A DNA stretch of 64,000 nucleotides, taken from Capronia americana (lineage: Eukaryota > Ascomycota > Eurotiomycetes > Chaetothyriales > Herpotrichiellaceae). Position numbers and translations under genes: made by a program. Position 1 is the stretch's first letter. Each line of letters begins with the position of its first letter. The notes beneath the pieces are model-generated. The model was not told the origin of the DNA, did no database searches, and saw only the letters and a program-made list of their open reading frames with translations. The DNA is taken from assembly GCA_016110215.1 (NCBI GenBank), contig JADWQD010000004.1, positions 1,984,001 to 2,048,000 on the forward strand, in the 5' to 3' direction. Positions 24,168 to 35,356 of this stretch are shown piece by piece.

Positions 24168-25840
24168 TCTTATGGACAATGGCGGCTCAGCGAGCTCATC
24201 TACAAACGGATCAAGAGGGCAATGCCCCGAGCGGATACAGGCTGTCCGTAGACACGGCGTTGTGGCCTCAATCTCGTGGCTTTCGTGACAGATGACCACT
24301 CAGGAGCCAAACTCGGTCATGAAGAGAGGGGACCGGGCCGTAGCGTCATAGGGAAATGGAGTAGAGTTTCCAGCTGTCTGAGAAATAAACAGAACAGTCC
24401 GTTAGCGACGGTGAAGCTGGAGGCAAGTCTCACAGCACTAAGCCAGGGGGAGGGTCGATGAGGCAGAGGAAGACAGCGTCACGGTTGTGGTCGGCCACCA
24501 GCGTGCTTGGGTCGATGGAGAATGACTATTGGACACTGCCTCATTGCAGAGCATGTCGGGATGCTGCAGCACAGGCGGTGGATCAGTCGAGGCTCTGTTG
24601 TACTTTCCGACTTTTCGCAGTCTTGATCAGCAGGCGGCGGGCAAGCCACGGGCAGGAGCCAATTCTGGGCCATGACGGTGACTGGACCGATGGCGCGGTG
24701 GGTTGGAATGTCGGCAAGATGGAAATCGCAGACGAGGCGTTGGAAATGGCCATGTGCAGTCGAAGCAGAAATGCGGCGAGGTGGAGTTTGCTGAAGGGGG
24801 AGTGTGAGTGGAGGGACGGCCATGCACGTCCTGGTGTTTGGAAATGGAAAGCGTTGGAGGCGTCGTTGCTGCATTGGAAACAGGCGGGCGTGGAAGCCAA
24901 TCAGGGTAGACGCCAGGCCCGCTTAGCCTTTACCTGTCAACGAGGGTCTCGGGCCACGCTATACCTGCCTGGGGGCCACTAGCCGTCAGGTAAAGAGTTA
25001 AAGCCCGGCACCTTGGCCTAATGCGGACGGCTGAGCAGATAGCCCTGGCGCCCTGCGAGGGACAGAGGCCACACAGTGTCACGACTTGCATCTGGCCTGT
25101 TCATTTGCGGCAGGAACAGGCGCATGGCTTCTCACATGGCGTGCGAACGGCGCTGGTGCATGCTGCAAGCTGAAAAGCCTTCTTTGCCCATCTGCGCGCA
25201 TGACTGGCCCATCCGTCTATTTTCATCCTCCACCTTCACCTCGCTTCTGCATAGCGCAAGGATCGTTGGCGCGGGATTTTGCTCCTGGAACGGCGTCGAG
25301 AACGCGATTTTATGAATCGGTGGCTTGAATGCCATCTGCTCAAACCTTACAGCTCCTGGATCAATTGTTTTTCCATTTCCTCACCTCTCTTCCAGCCTCA
25401 AGCAGCCACAGGTGAGCCACAGAACCCCCCCGTCTCGGCTGTGCTGATGTCCACTCGCATTCGCGCATAGACACGGCAATGAGGCTGGATCGGGCTCGTC
25501 GGCCGTACCTGAGACTCATCTGACGCTCTAGTTGCAGGTCGAGACCCGGATTAAGGTGGATCCGTCCCCGTAACCCGCTGTCTCACGAGGAAAGACCTGA
25601 GAGTCCCAACATCGAACCGTGACGTGACCCACGCATATGGCCGCCGTCAGCCTCAAGCCATTGCTGAATGTGGCCCGACCAATGGTCCCCAGATACTCCC
25701 CATACTCTATTTTCCCGTGTGGTGAAGCTGAACCGGACTGATCCCTGTCCAGCGTGGTTGTTGAAGCCGTCGTCATTTTGGGGGCCAAGAATAAGGTACA
25801 CCCATGCTGTGGGTTTCGAGCAGTCATGGAGAGAATACAC
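24168..25840. other. Intergenic region upstream of the four-exon gene
   Basis: No gene is supported. Open frames on both strands between 24458 and 25000 overlap and have no domain. Part of this region may be untranslated leader or an unseen 5' exon of the four-exon gene. Confidence 0.4.
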
Positions 25841-26934
25841 TCAATCACGTTCCGCAATAGCCTGGAGACGTTCCTCAACCTCATCTTCCGTCAACCTCCT
25901 GAACTCATTATCCGTGCCCTCCTTTCCGTCAGCTCTTGGTCCACCCACAATGCCAATCTCCAATTCGCCTTTCTTGAAGTCCACACTCAAGACCGTGCTG
26001 AGAGTGCTGATGCCTAGCTCGACGACTTCCTCCCAGCTGCCGGGAGCATGTTCCTTGTTCTTCAGCTTCTTCTCAAGGTGATTGAGTGCCTCTTGTTGCT
26101 TGGGTCCAGACGCCGTTGCTTTGTAACCGACATAATAGCCTGCTGGATCACATTTGTAAAGCTGGGGGCCGAACTCGTCGTCGACTGATACCAGCGTCGT
26201 GGCCACGCCCAATGGTCGCATGTATGCCTGCAACAAGCCGTTAGCTTGCTTCCTGGTCCTGCGTCTCAGCAAACTTTGACGTACTCGTTGTGTGTACACT
26301 TGATTGATGTTGGCCAGTCGTTTGGCTAGAACATCACAAGGCATTTCGTATCCGTTCTTGTACCTGAATTCTGCCGCCTCAGATCTCGCACGAACGACTG
26401 AGGCTCTGGCATCAGCGATTGAACCAGTCATGACACATCCGATCGACGGTGAGATCTTGAAGACATGGGAGACTGAGGAGGGATCAATCAGTTTGTCCTG
26501 GCCCAAATATTAGCAATTGGAGCAGGGCTATTGACCACCTTGCGGATTGTTTCATACCGGGACCTTCTTTTGTGACAACACCACAGCGCATGTCTTCCCT
26601 CTGACTCCCACGGACGTGATATTGGCCGCGGTGATTGCTTTAAAGGCATATTCTGGACGTAGACGTAAGCATGGGTTCTTTGGCTTCTCGTTCAGCGCGG
26701 CTCTTGTTGGAATTTGGGCAGATGCGCCGTCCACTGCAGACGAGGAGGTGCGCCGCAAAGGAAAGCAGGGAAGTCCAGGAAGCGAAGGACCTACCGACTT
26801 GATATAATCGACCCTGATCGGAGAAGATGGTGATATGTCGATCATAACCCGCGGAGCCTGATGGTAGAATGGTCAGCTCGGTGTGTCCGACCCAGCTACA
26901 GCTACCAACACCGTCAAAAGTACCAACCTGACAT
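25841..26934 (-). CDS. 20S proteasome alpha subunit (alpha-1/PSMA6, yeast Scl1 type)
   Basis: This is an alpha-ring subunit of the 20S proteasome, which gates substrate entry in cytosol and nucleus. Five exons on the minus strand (26934-26928, 26857-26795, 26652-26558, 26497-26285, 26227-25841) give 254 residues, the expected size. Exon 1 is only seven coding bases (ATGTCAG). The joined N-terminus MSGSAGYDRHITIFS, with GRLYQVEYAFKAI after it, is the hallmark proteasome alpha signature. KLIDPSSVSH, GYEMPCDVLAKRLANINQVYTQR and AYMRPLGVA identify the alpha-1 (Scl1/PSMA6) paralogue. The C-terminus is charged, as in orthologues. The fourth intron is 57 bp with no stop in frame, so a continuous frame hides it; family alignment (QRAYMRPLGV) shows it is removed. 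The first intron has a weak GTTGGT donor but a good GCTGACC branch point. Confidence 0.95.
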
Positions 26935-27329
26935 CTTCGTCGACCGAGGTCCAACAAACCAATTGCAAAACTCAGTCCAGCTTCAAGAATACGACCAAGA
27001 GATGTAGCTTTGTTCAGAGTAGTGAGATGAAGAAGACTTCTGTTGTGACTTTTGAAGCGAATAAGATGGTGTTCACCATCCTCAATCTCAGGGTGCAGGA
27101 CACGCAACGGCGCGTTGCCTTGCCTTTGCACGAGCCACAGTGGCTCCTGCACAGCCACTCACCGTCGAGAAGATGGGAAAACTTCTCCATTGGCCAACCC
27201 TTAGACCTCAGCTGCAGCGAACATTCTAAATTTCTTCTACCTGGTGACAATCCGCTCTTGGACTACAGAACTGCTGAACTGCACCCTCTGCAGACAAATA
27301 GGCTGTCAATGAGGATATAACAATCGACC
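26935..27329. promoter_or_regulatory. Short divergent promoter between the proteasome and WKF-domain genes
   Basis: Only 395 bp separate the two divergent start codons, so both promoters and leaders must share this stretch. No proteasome-associated control element of the yeast Rpn4 type was identified with confidence. Confidence 0.6.
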
Positions 27330-28487
27330 ATGGGCCAGACTGGAATTCCGGCTTGGAAGAGACTCGGACTAAAGCTAAAATACGCACAAGAGGTGCCGGA
27401 GACCTCTCGTGATGCCAAGGTCACAGCGGAAACCCAGGCTACAAACATTTCGTCCAAGAGGTCGGAATCAAACACGATAGAGCCACCAAAGAAGAAGCGG
27501 AAGACTGACAGCGAATCCAAGAGGACTCGGGAACACTCATCAACCACTTCGAACCCGTCTCAGAATGCTACAGGGGCCAACAGGGTATCATCAGCGAGAA
27601 CCCTGAAGAAACAAGTATCGTTCTCCGCTGACACGAAGGACGCATCTACCACAATAAACGGCGACCTCGTGCACGGTGAATCGACCGTGGGAAAAGCTCA
27701 GGCATCGGCTGTGGGCAAAAAACCCAAGAAAAGGACGGCCAAGAAATCTCAGCAGCTCCTCGCTCAAAAGACCAACACAGCGCTCGACTATCTTACGCAA
27801 TACAATACAGCACGGCCAAGCTGGAAATTCAACAAAAACCGGGAGACTTGGATCCTAAAACATATATTCTCGGAAAGCGATATCCCTCGAGATTATGACC
27901 TTGCGCTCTCGAGGTACATTCATGGGCTGAAAGGAGCCGGGGCCCGTGAACGGTTGAAGTCGCAATGCATAGAGTTGGCGGCGAAGGAAAATGATGGCCA
28001 GAAGGATATCAATGCTGCCGATGCCTCGTCCACGTCAGGACGAGGCGAGGAATATGCTCAACGTTTCAAGGGCGAGTTAGCCAATTCGTCGACTTCAGAT
28101 ACCGCGCACGGAAACGATGACGAAGACGACCCGATGTACCGATCTTGGATTCGAGCGCAGCCACGCTCAAAGATCGTGCTGTGGGCGATAGACTTGGACG
28201 ACGGTTCCCCACATTTAAACGGCTCGGACTCAAAATCAAAACCAGGATCTGAGCAGACCGGAGATGTTGACCACAGCCCACAACCGAGGGTCAAGAAGAG
28301 AAAGAATAGGACCGCTATTGTTGTTTACGACAGTTCCAGCTCTAGTTCTAGTTCGGACTCAAGCGAAACTGAGAGTGAGAGTGAGGAAAGTGGCGGCCAG
28401 GGGCCAAATGATCATGCTTCCGAGGACGAGACTTCAAGCAGTGGTAGCGACAGCGAGTCCAGTTCTGATGATGGCTCTCACTTGTGA
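27330..28487 (+). CDS. WKF-domain protein (C7orf50-like), probably nucleolar
   Basis: The 385-residue intronless protein carries a WKF domain at about residues 150-212: LDYLTQYNTARPSWKFNKN, then TWILKHIFSESDIPRDYDLALSRYIHGLKG. The domain is shared with human C7orf50, a nucleolar protein, but has no defined biochemical activity. The flanks are basic and low in complexity (PPKKKRKTDS, KKPKKRTAKKSQQ), suiting nuclear or nucleolar import. The C-terminus is an acidic, Ser-rich tail with tracts of Ser and Glu (DSSSSSSSSDSS, ETESESEES) typical of nucleolar factors. A ribosome-biogenesis role is a reasonable inference, since the gene is divergent from a growth-linked proteasome gene, but nothing in the sequence proves it. 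The start is the ATG preceded by a purine at -3 (ACCATGG). Confidence 0.85.
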   Translation: MGQTGIPAWKRLGLKLKYAQEVPETSRDAKVTAETQATNISSKRSESNTIEPPKKKRKTDSESKRTREHSSTTSNPSQNATGANRVSSARTLKKQVSFSADTKDASTTINGDLVHGESTVGKAQASAVGKKPKKRTAKKSQQLLAQKTNTALDYLTQYNTARPSWKFNKNRETWILKHIFSESDIPRDYDLALSRYIHGLKGAGARERLKSQCIELAAKENDGQKDINAADASSTSGRGEEYAQRFKGELANSSTSDTAHGNDDEDDPMYRSWIRAQPRSKIVLWAIDLDDGSPHLNGSDSKSKPGSEQTGDVDHSPQPRVKKRKNRTAIVVYDSSSSSSSSDSSETESESEESGGQGPNDHASEDETSSSGSDSESSSDDGSHL

Positions 28488-29080
28488 TGGGCTACGTGCC
28501 GGCCCAGGCGGCCAGCGGACGGGGTATATTTGACGCGGCGAGCTCGAATACTCCTCGTCGTCCCTTGCCTGCTTTCCGTGACTTATCGTCATCCTAGGCG
28601 TAATACATACCTGCCATCACAATCGGGGAATTCTGCCTGCAGCTCTCCTTCCCTGGCAAGCATCACTATGAAAGCGTCGCTGGTAACAAAAGTCGGTTGG
28701 GGTGGCTTCCGTAGGACTTGACATACATAGTAGGATGGTACCTGCAGAATGTTTGTGCAGTTTGCGCAGTTTGGCTTGTTGGGAGCTGCCAAGGCGGCGG
28801 CTCTGGCGGGTGTTGTCGTGGCAGTGGGTGAATCAGTGGTGCCTGGAGTTGGTGGATACGCTGGGGCCACTGTTGCCGTCATTGTGCTCACAAGACAGCC
28901 CGCGAGTGAGTGCCAGCGCCAACGCTCACTAAGTAGGTAGGTGCGACAGTCATCCAGGCGACCTTCTCATCCCAATCAACAACCTGCCTCTCTCCTTTCC
29001 TCCTTATCATCCTTTCATCCCAACTTTCATCTCCTGCAGTCTATTTTCTTTCTCTGTGTTGCCAATTGGCGGTCGTTACA
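28488..29080. other. Intergenic region upstream of the vacuolar protease
   Basis: This region holds the protease promoter and a pyrimidine-rich leader. A minus-strand ATG frame (28882-28605, about 90 codons, containing CANCTNIL and a GTATGT donor) was considered as a small convergent gene. No continuation in the right phase was convincing. Confidence 0.4.
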
Positions 29081-30434
29081 ATGAAGAACAGCCTCGTCAT
29101 CGCAGCAGCTGCGCTGCTCGGTGCTGCCGATGCTGGCATGCATCGCATGAAGCTTCAGAAGGTGCCCTTGTCGGATCAACTGGTACGTTGGCTCCTGCAT
29201 CTCACTCGACATGCATTTCCTGACCTGAATAACAGAGCGCTGGCAATATTGACGACCACATGCGAGCCCTGCGCCACAAATACACGCAGAAGCCCATCGG
29301 CGGTCCCTCTGAAGACATCTTCAGAGATACCTCTATCCACCCTGACAGCCCGCATGATGTTCCGGTCGAGAACTTCCTAAATGCGCAATGTAATCAACGC
29401 TGCCGCATCTCCATATGCATCTAGCTGATTCCCTGCAGATTTCAGCACCATTGCTATCGGTACACCCGCGCAGGAATTCAAGGTCGTCCTCGACACCGGC
29501 AGCTCCAACCTCTGGGTTCCTAGCGTCTCCTGCGGCTCCATTGCCTGCTACCTTCACCAGAAGTACGACTCGTCTGCTTCCTCTACCTACAAGAAGAATG
29601 GTTCCGACTTCGGCATCCGATATGGCTCTGGTGAAGTGGCCGGTTTCATCTCGAAAGACGTTTTACGCATTGGAGACCTTACGATAAAGGACCAATTGTT
29701 CGGAGAGGCGACGAGTGAGCCAGGGTTGGCCTTCGCCTTTGGCCGTTTCGATGGCATTTTGGGCCTGGGCTATGACACCATCTCTGTCAACCATATCCCT
29801 CCCCCATTCTACAACATGATTGACCAGGGACTCCTCGATGAGCCCGTCTTTGCTTTCTATCTCGGCAAAACCGAAGACGGCACCGAATCTGAGGCTACCT
29901 TTGGTGGTCTTGACAGCAGCCATTACACTGGCAAGCTGACCAAAATCCCGCTCCGACGAAAGGCTTACTGGGAAGTCAACCTTGACTCGATCACCTTCGG
30001 AGAGGCTACGGCTGACCTTGACAACACTGGCGTTATCCTTGACACCGGCACTTCGCTGATTGCCCTGCCCAGCACACTCGCCGAGCTGCTCAACAAGGAA
30101 ATTGGTGCCAAGAAGGGATTCAATGGCCAGTACACTGTCGAATGCGACAAGCGAGACTCGCTGCCTGACATTTCCTTCACGCTCAGCGGCTACAACTTCT
30201 CCATCACCGCTCATGACTACATCCTCGAAGTCCAGGGGTCTTGTATCAGCAGTTTCATGGGCATGGATTTCCCGGCTCCTACCGGACCTCTTGCGATTCT
30301 TGGTGATAGGTCAGTAATCTCGACACCTTCTCTGATCGTACCTCGTGCTAACGTCCTGTTGCAGCTTCTTGAGAAAATGGTACAGCGTCTATGACCTCGG
30401 CAGTGACTCCGTCGCTCTGGCTCAAGCCAAGTAA
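29081..30434 (+). CDS. pep4: Vacuolar aspartyl protease (saccharopepsin/proteinase A type)
   Basis: The gene encodes a secretory-pathway pepsin-family protease that matures vacuolar hydrolases. Four exons (29081-29182, 29236-29389, 29439-30309, 30365-30434) give 398 residues, the usual size. The order is: signal peptide MKNSLVIAAAALLGAADA; a propeptide with MKLQKVPL and NIDDHMRALRHKY; the mature start VENFLNAQYFSTIAIGTP; the first catalytic DTGSSNLWVPS with Asp near 104; an IRYGSGEVAGF flap; and the second catalytic motif VILDTGTSLI with Asp near 287. The last exon gives LRKWYSVYDLGSDSVALAQAK, the conserved vacuolar-protease ending. N-glycosylation sites are present (KNGSD, YNFS). Disulfide pairs are as expected (CGSIAC, CDK...SC). 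A frame that ignores the last intron would truncate the protein, so the splice at 30309/30365 is well supported. Confidence 0.96.
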
Positions 30435-31597
30435 CTGAGCCTTAGTCCTGCCTGAGTTCGCTGTACCGAGACTGCACCGAAATGGTGGGTGCTGAGAGGG
30501 ACTGGAAAATTGAACCACAACCTGGGCGACGGGATTGTTCTGCAGTATACACAATGTATGACTTTCTTTCACCAGTGTAATAGTGTACATCACACCCTAC
30601 CCTAGCAGTGCTGTATTGTCGCAGGCACCGTCGGGAAAAGTGCTACCAAGTTTTCACATACAATATCAATGATAAACTCCAAGTCGGGCTTTGCAATGGA
30701 TGGCATTCCATAATCTGGTGATGGAGAGACAAGGTCTCGTGATCGCTGGTTGCGTCTTTTGGCAGCAGTCCCCTGCAGTGACGGCATTGAGTTAGCGGGC
30801 AGCCGTCGGATCCCTCCGTTCCTCGTAGTGTGATTGGTGGCTACTAGTGTGGAGGTGTTTGTCTGAACATAAAAGAAGCTCGCTGGACTGCTGTGAGTGG
30901 AATGTCCACCCTCGGATATCCCATTGTACATCCACTGCACCCAGCGCAATTGAGCTGTTTTGGAGCTTGTCCAAACCCATCAATCAAACTTGAAAGCCGT
31001 CCACATAGCACCTGAACTAGCCATCCATCCCTTTGACCAACGACGCCCAGTGCGTATACCCAGTCCTGGTGTACCTGCTTGCCTATCCAAATCCAACTTG
31101 CCGGCGGACCCTGCCTCGCCTCATCCTTTACTCACCCACACGCGCATTTCGACACCGCGACCAATTAATCCGCCCACCAACAGAACTCCTGCCTGGCTTT
31201 GTTGTCTCACACAGTAACTTACCGGCAGAGTCATTGTTTCTCCTACCGCAGCTACATCACCACAAACGCACTTTACATTCCGTTCCCTCGCCCTTAAAAC
31301 ATTCCCGTTACCGTTGGCATCGCGCTACCCCGAGGCCGCTAGTTCATCCAAAAGTCGCATTGCCTGTCTAGGCCGAACTCCGAAGATAGTAGCAGGCACC
31401 TCTTCCGCAGCGATACTTGCCCATCACCAAGGGCCTCAACCTCTGCGCGCACAACGTACAGCGAGCCTCGTCATCTTGGCACAGCTGATACGTTCGGAGC
31501 CTGTTGCTGCCAATTCGACACGGTGCGCTCTCCAACTTGATCCGCCTCTCCTCAGAAGAACCTACATGCCCCGATCAATGTTACTGTCGCGTCCGGC
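30435..31597. other. Intergenic region upstream of the CTD phosphatase gene
   Basis: No gene is supported. Pro/Ser/Thr-rich frames between 31000 and 31600 on the plus strand overlap one another and probably reflect the pyrimidine-rich leader of the phosphatase mRNA. Confidence 0.45.
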
Positions 31598-34250
31598 ATG
31601 TTACTCCGACTCCCCAAAAACCTCCACTACCCCATCACAATCACCAAGATCGAGAAACTGGTCGGCGAACCAGTTGCCTGCAATGACGCTCTCTTCTTAT
31701 ACTCGTACACAATTAGGCTGAGACAGGAAGAGCGTTATGAGGTAAGGAAAGAGGAAGACATACCGTGGGTGGAAAAGAAATATGTTACCCATTTCTCCTC
31801 CACTCTTGAAGGCACGATCAAAGCATGGCGAGTGTGGCAAGGGGACGTCCTCACAGCCCCGTAAGTACCCCCGGTGATATCTGTCAAGGACCGCTCTCTG
31901 ACTGGCGCGCAGTGTCGACGTATGCGAAATCGAAGAGGAGTGTACGCATGCTGTCCAGGCCCTTGGCATGTGTATCAATTGCGGGAAAGACATGACCATG
32001 TAAGTTTATCGGTGCTGGCAAGGTGCTGGACAACGACTAATGGTGGCTAGTGTCGCAGTGGGAAGCGAAACTACAGACACTGACCGGGCGCCCATCCGCA
32101 TGGCTCACGATACCGCTCACCTCACCATCAGCAAAGAAGAAGCAAGCAGGATCGATGAGGAAGCGAAACGCCGCCTACTATCTTCCCGCAAGCTCTCATT
32201 GGTGGTTGATCTCGATCAGACAATCATACATGCCGCGGTTGAGCCCACAATAAAAGAGTGGATGGAAGACAAGAACAATCCGAACCACGACGCTGTCAGC
32301 GACGTGCGCGCATTCCAATTGACCGACGACGGTCCCGGTATGAAGGGCTGCTGGTATTATATCAAGCTGAGACCTGGCCTGGCCGAGTTCCTGGAACATA
32401 TCTCGCAGCTCTACGAACTCCACATATATACCATGGGAACGCGCCAATATGCTACCGAGATTGCTAAACTCGTCGACCCGGAAAAGAAGTACTTCAGTGA
32501 CCGCATACTCAGTCGAGACGAGAGCGGTAGCATGATTGCTAAGAACTTGGAGAGGCTGTTCCCCGTTGACACCAAGATGGTGGTCATCATTGACGACCGA
32601 GGTGACGTCTGGAAATGGAGCGCCAACCTCATTCGGGTCACCCCCTTCGACTTCTTTGTTGGCATCGGTGACATCAACTCCAGTTTCCTGCCCAAGAAAC
32701 AAGAGATTCAAGCGACCCCGAAAGCTGAACCCAAGAAGATTGCCGCCAACGGTGCAGACGACGGGGCAAATGGCGAAGGTGAACAAAACGGCAAGGCCGA
32801 AGACGGAACATCCACCATTCAAAATGGCACTGCCGCACTAGAACAGCTGATCGCAATGAGTGGCAGTGACAGTCCTGCAGTACGAGAATTGCAAACCAAA
32901 GACCAAGAAGAGATCATCAAGGTCCAATTAGAAGACAAGCCCCTCCTCAAGATGCAGCTACAGCAAGACCAGAAGGACGAGGCTGAAGCAGCGGCCACTG
33001 GCGAAGCGGCTACGTTCCAGTCCACAGAATCAGACTCGAGCGACTCTTCGGACTCGTCCGAGTCGAATTCTACCCACAAGCAGAAAGCGCGACACAGCAT
33101 TCTGAAAAACGATGACGAGGAGCTCATCCACCTCGAGGCGACATTGACGAAGGTGCACGAAGCCTTCTTCGCTGAATATGACCGAAAGCGACTAGGAGGC
33201 AAAGGCGGCCGGGTTGCAGAACTGACTGGCAAGCGTAAGGAGCCACTGCCAAGTCGAGAAGACAACGAGGGCCAATCCTCGGAGCTGAGGCTCGTGCCTG
33301 ACATCAAGAGAGTCATGCCAGCCATGAAAATGAGAGTATTGGCAGGTGTCAGGATTGTCTTCAGCGGCGTCTTACCACTGGGAACTGATATCCAGAATGC
33401 CGACATCAGCACGTGGGCTAAGACGTTCGGCGCCACCATCACTGACAAAATATCTAGGGATGTCACCCACGTGATCGCCGCTCGCCCAGGCACGGCCAAG
33501 GTCAAGCAAGCGGTGAAGCGTGGCATCAAGGTGGTGGGTACGCCGTGGCTGATAGCATCTATGCAACAATGGCGCAAATTGGATGAGCGACCATACCTGC
33601 TGGAAGGGGTCCAGAAGCAGAAGCATGAGACTCCAAGCGAGCTAGACGACAGTATCGACAAGGCAGGCGCAAATGTCAATGATTTTCTTCTCAGTTCGTC
33701 CGACGGGGAAACGACGGGGCTGGACACTGAAGACGACCAACCCAAACGGAAAAAGCTCAAACTCGATACGTCGAATGATGACGGGACCGAGCGTTATGAG
33801 GAAGTTGTCGATGATGGTAGTCCGGTCACCATCAATCAGGACGAATGGGCCGATATCGACGCGGAGCTGAAGGAATTCCTCGGCAGCGACGCTGAGAGCG
33901 AAAGCGATACCGACTCAGTGAGCTCTGCCTTGAGTGTCCGAGACAGCCGTAGAGGCAAGAGGAGAAGAGAAGATGACGATGCAGACAATAGCTCAGCCAG
34001 TGACGTGGATCGATCACCAGGACGCAAGAGGAACGGCACTGGTAGTGGTCTGAAGAAGGTCAAAAACATTGATAGTGAACGCGAATCAGAGGCCACCGAC
34101 ACTCCGGCAGCAGGCGCAATAGACGAGGAAATCCGTCGCGAGCAACGAGAGGTAGAGGAGGCAGAAGAGCGTGAAGAAGCGGCAGTGGAAGATTCAGATG
34201 ACGAGTTGGCGCGAGAACTGGAGCGGGAGCTCGAGGAGTATGACGGCTAG
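31598..34250 (+). CDS. fcp1: RNA polymerase II CTD phosphatase Fcp1
   Basis: The enzyme removes phosphates from the C-terminal repeat of RNA polymerase II so that the polymerase can be recycled. Three exons (31598-31860, 31913-31999, 32051-34250) give 849 residues, typical of fungal Fcp1. The N-terminal domain (LRLPKNLHYPITITK) leads into a cysteine cluster (CEIEEECTH, then GMCINCGKDM). The catalytic haloacid-dehalogenase domain has the nucleophile motif VVDLDQTIIHA (Asp near 170 and 172), the conserved PGLAEFLEHIS, YTMGTRQYA and the acidic VVIIDDRGDVW. A BRCT domain follows (VLAGVRIVFSGVLPLG, DVTHVIAARPGTAKV, GTPWLIASMQQW, about 540-630). The C-terminus is acidic and Ser-rich, with EWADIDAELKEFLGSD resembling the TFIIF-binding element of Fcp1. 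The second donor, ACCAT/GTAAGT, is out of phase with a nearby in-frame TAA, so splicing is required. Confidence 0.95.
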
Positions 34251-35356
34251 TCAGATATCTGACTCTCGATCACTTCTCGGAAATCTCTGACGGAATCCAT
34301 GACTGATTGAATGTCGTCTTCGTAGCGCGGCGTTGGGGCTCGGCTTCGACCTTGGGCATGAGCATCAGTGCATTGCGATTCAGGCATGAACACGCTTTTC
34401 AGGATAACATAGCATAGCATGGCAGGGCATAGCATAGCAGTATCACAAATAGCTGAGAGAGCTCTCTGATGAGAGGGGCTCCGACAAGAAGACGCATTCA
34501 ACTCGTATTGCTTCGCCTTTTGCAGATATCGCAACAAAACCACTGTACGGAGTGTGGCAGAATGGCCCTGCCGCTGCGGTTTTGTGTCTCGGTTCCGCAT
34601 AAACGTCACGCCGAGGGCGAAAGATTGCCGTTGCAGGCGGCGTCCTGCCGTGCATCGACGACATCTGGGCTGTTGCTTGATATCTATTGCCGCGTCCAGG
34701 GAGAGGATCTTGGACATATACTAGCATCCCATGAACGTTCGCTTCGGACTTCGTCTCCAGAAGCAAAGCACTCATTCGAGCAGCGAGTCCGTAGACGACA
34801 GCGGCATGAGACATTTGGTGCAAGGCCAGTTCAAATTTATCTCACCGGCCAACTCCCGGATTGCAATACGGGAAACTTCTCACTTGGCGAATCGTGTCTT
34901 TGTTTTCTAAACATGACTATCCACTCTGAGCTGCCCGCTGTGGCCCTTGCCGTCGAGCTTCCACTTCTGGGTCGAGCCTGCTGCATGCTCACTCCCGCCG
35001 CTGACGGGTGCGCACTGTCAAATGTCCCATCCCTCCCCATGTTCGACCATGGTTCCGAGGAACCGGCATGACCCTGCATCCCGCCCCAGGTTCACCAAGT
35101 CGCTACAGGTCTCTCATATTCCAGGCCCTCGCTGATTTGGTCCCTGTTGTCCGCTCACATGCAAGGCCAGCCTATTCAAAGACATCCTCCGTATTATCTG
35201 CTTGGCGCAGTCGACTTCCGATGTTTGACACGAGAGAAACCAGTGTCTTATAGACCCTGCCTACGACGGTCTTGCTTTGAACTCTGGGAGGGGTGGAAAT
35301 GAACGCTTGACAGTCAGCTGGCGACGAACAAGCGGAAAGCGATACGACAAGATAGC
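34251..35356. other. Intergenic region with a short AGCAT repeat
   Basis: No gene is supported. A 200-codon plus-strand frame (34469-35071) is Arg/Leu/Cys-rich and overlaps minus-strand frames. A short imperfect direct repeat of AGCAT-type words lies at 34408-34440. The right part should hold the promoter of the membrane-protein gene. Confidence 0.45.
34408..34440. repeat. Imperfect AGCATAGCAT/GCATAGCATAGC repeat
   Basis: Two clusters of CATAGCATAGCA-type words are separated by GGCAGGG. Intergenic, just downstream of the CTD phosphatase gene. Confidence 0.6.

Noticed and set aside
24458..24982. 174-codon plus-strand frame and the overlapping minus-strand frames
   Set aside because: No frame is recognisable and three compete over the same bases. 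A missing 5' exon of the four-exon gene remains possible but could not be phased.
28492..28882. Small convergent gene on the minus strand, with a CANCTNIL-type segment and a GTATGT donor at 28610
   Set aside because: The first exon is plausible, but no acceptor gives a convincing continuation. The in-phase one runs into the WKF gene and encodes a basic, unlikely tail.
34469..35071. 200-codon plus-strand frame
   Set aside because: Cys/Leu/Arg-rich with no family resemblance and overlapping minus-strand frames.
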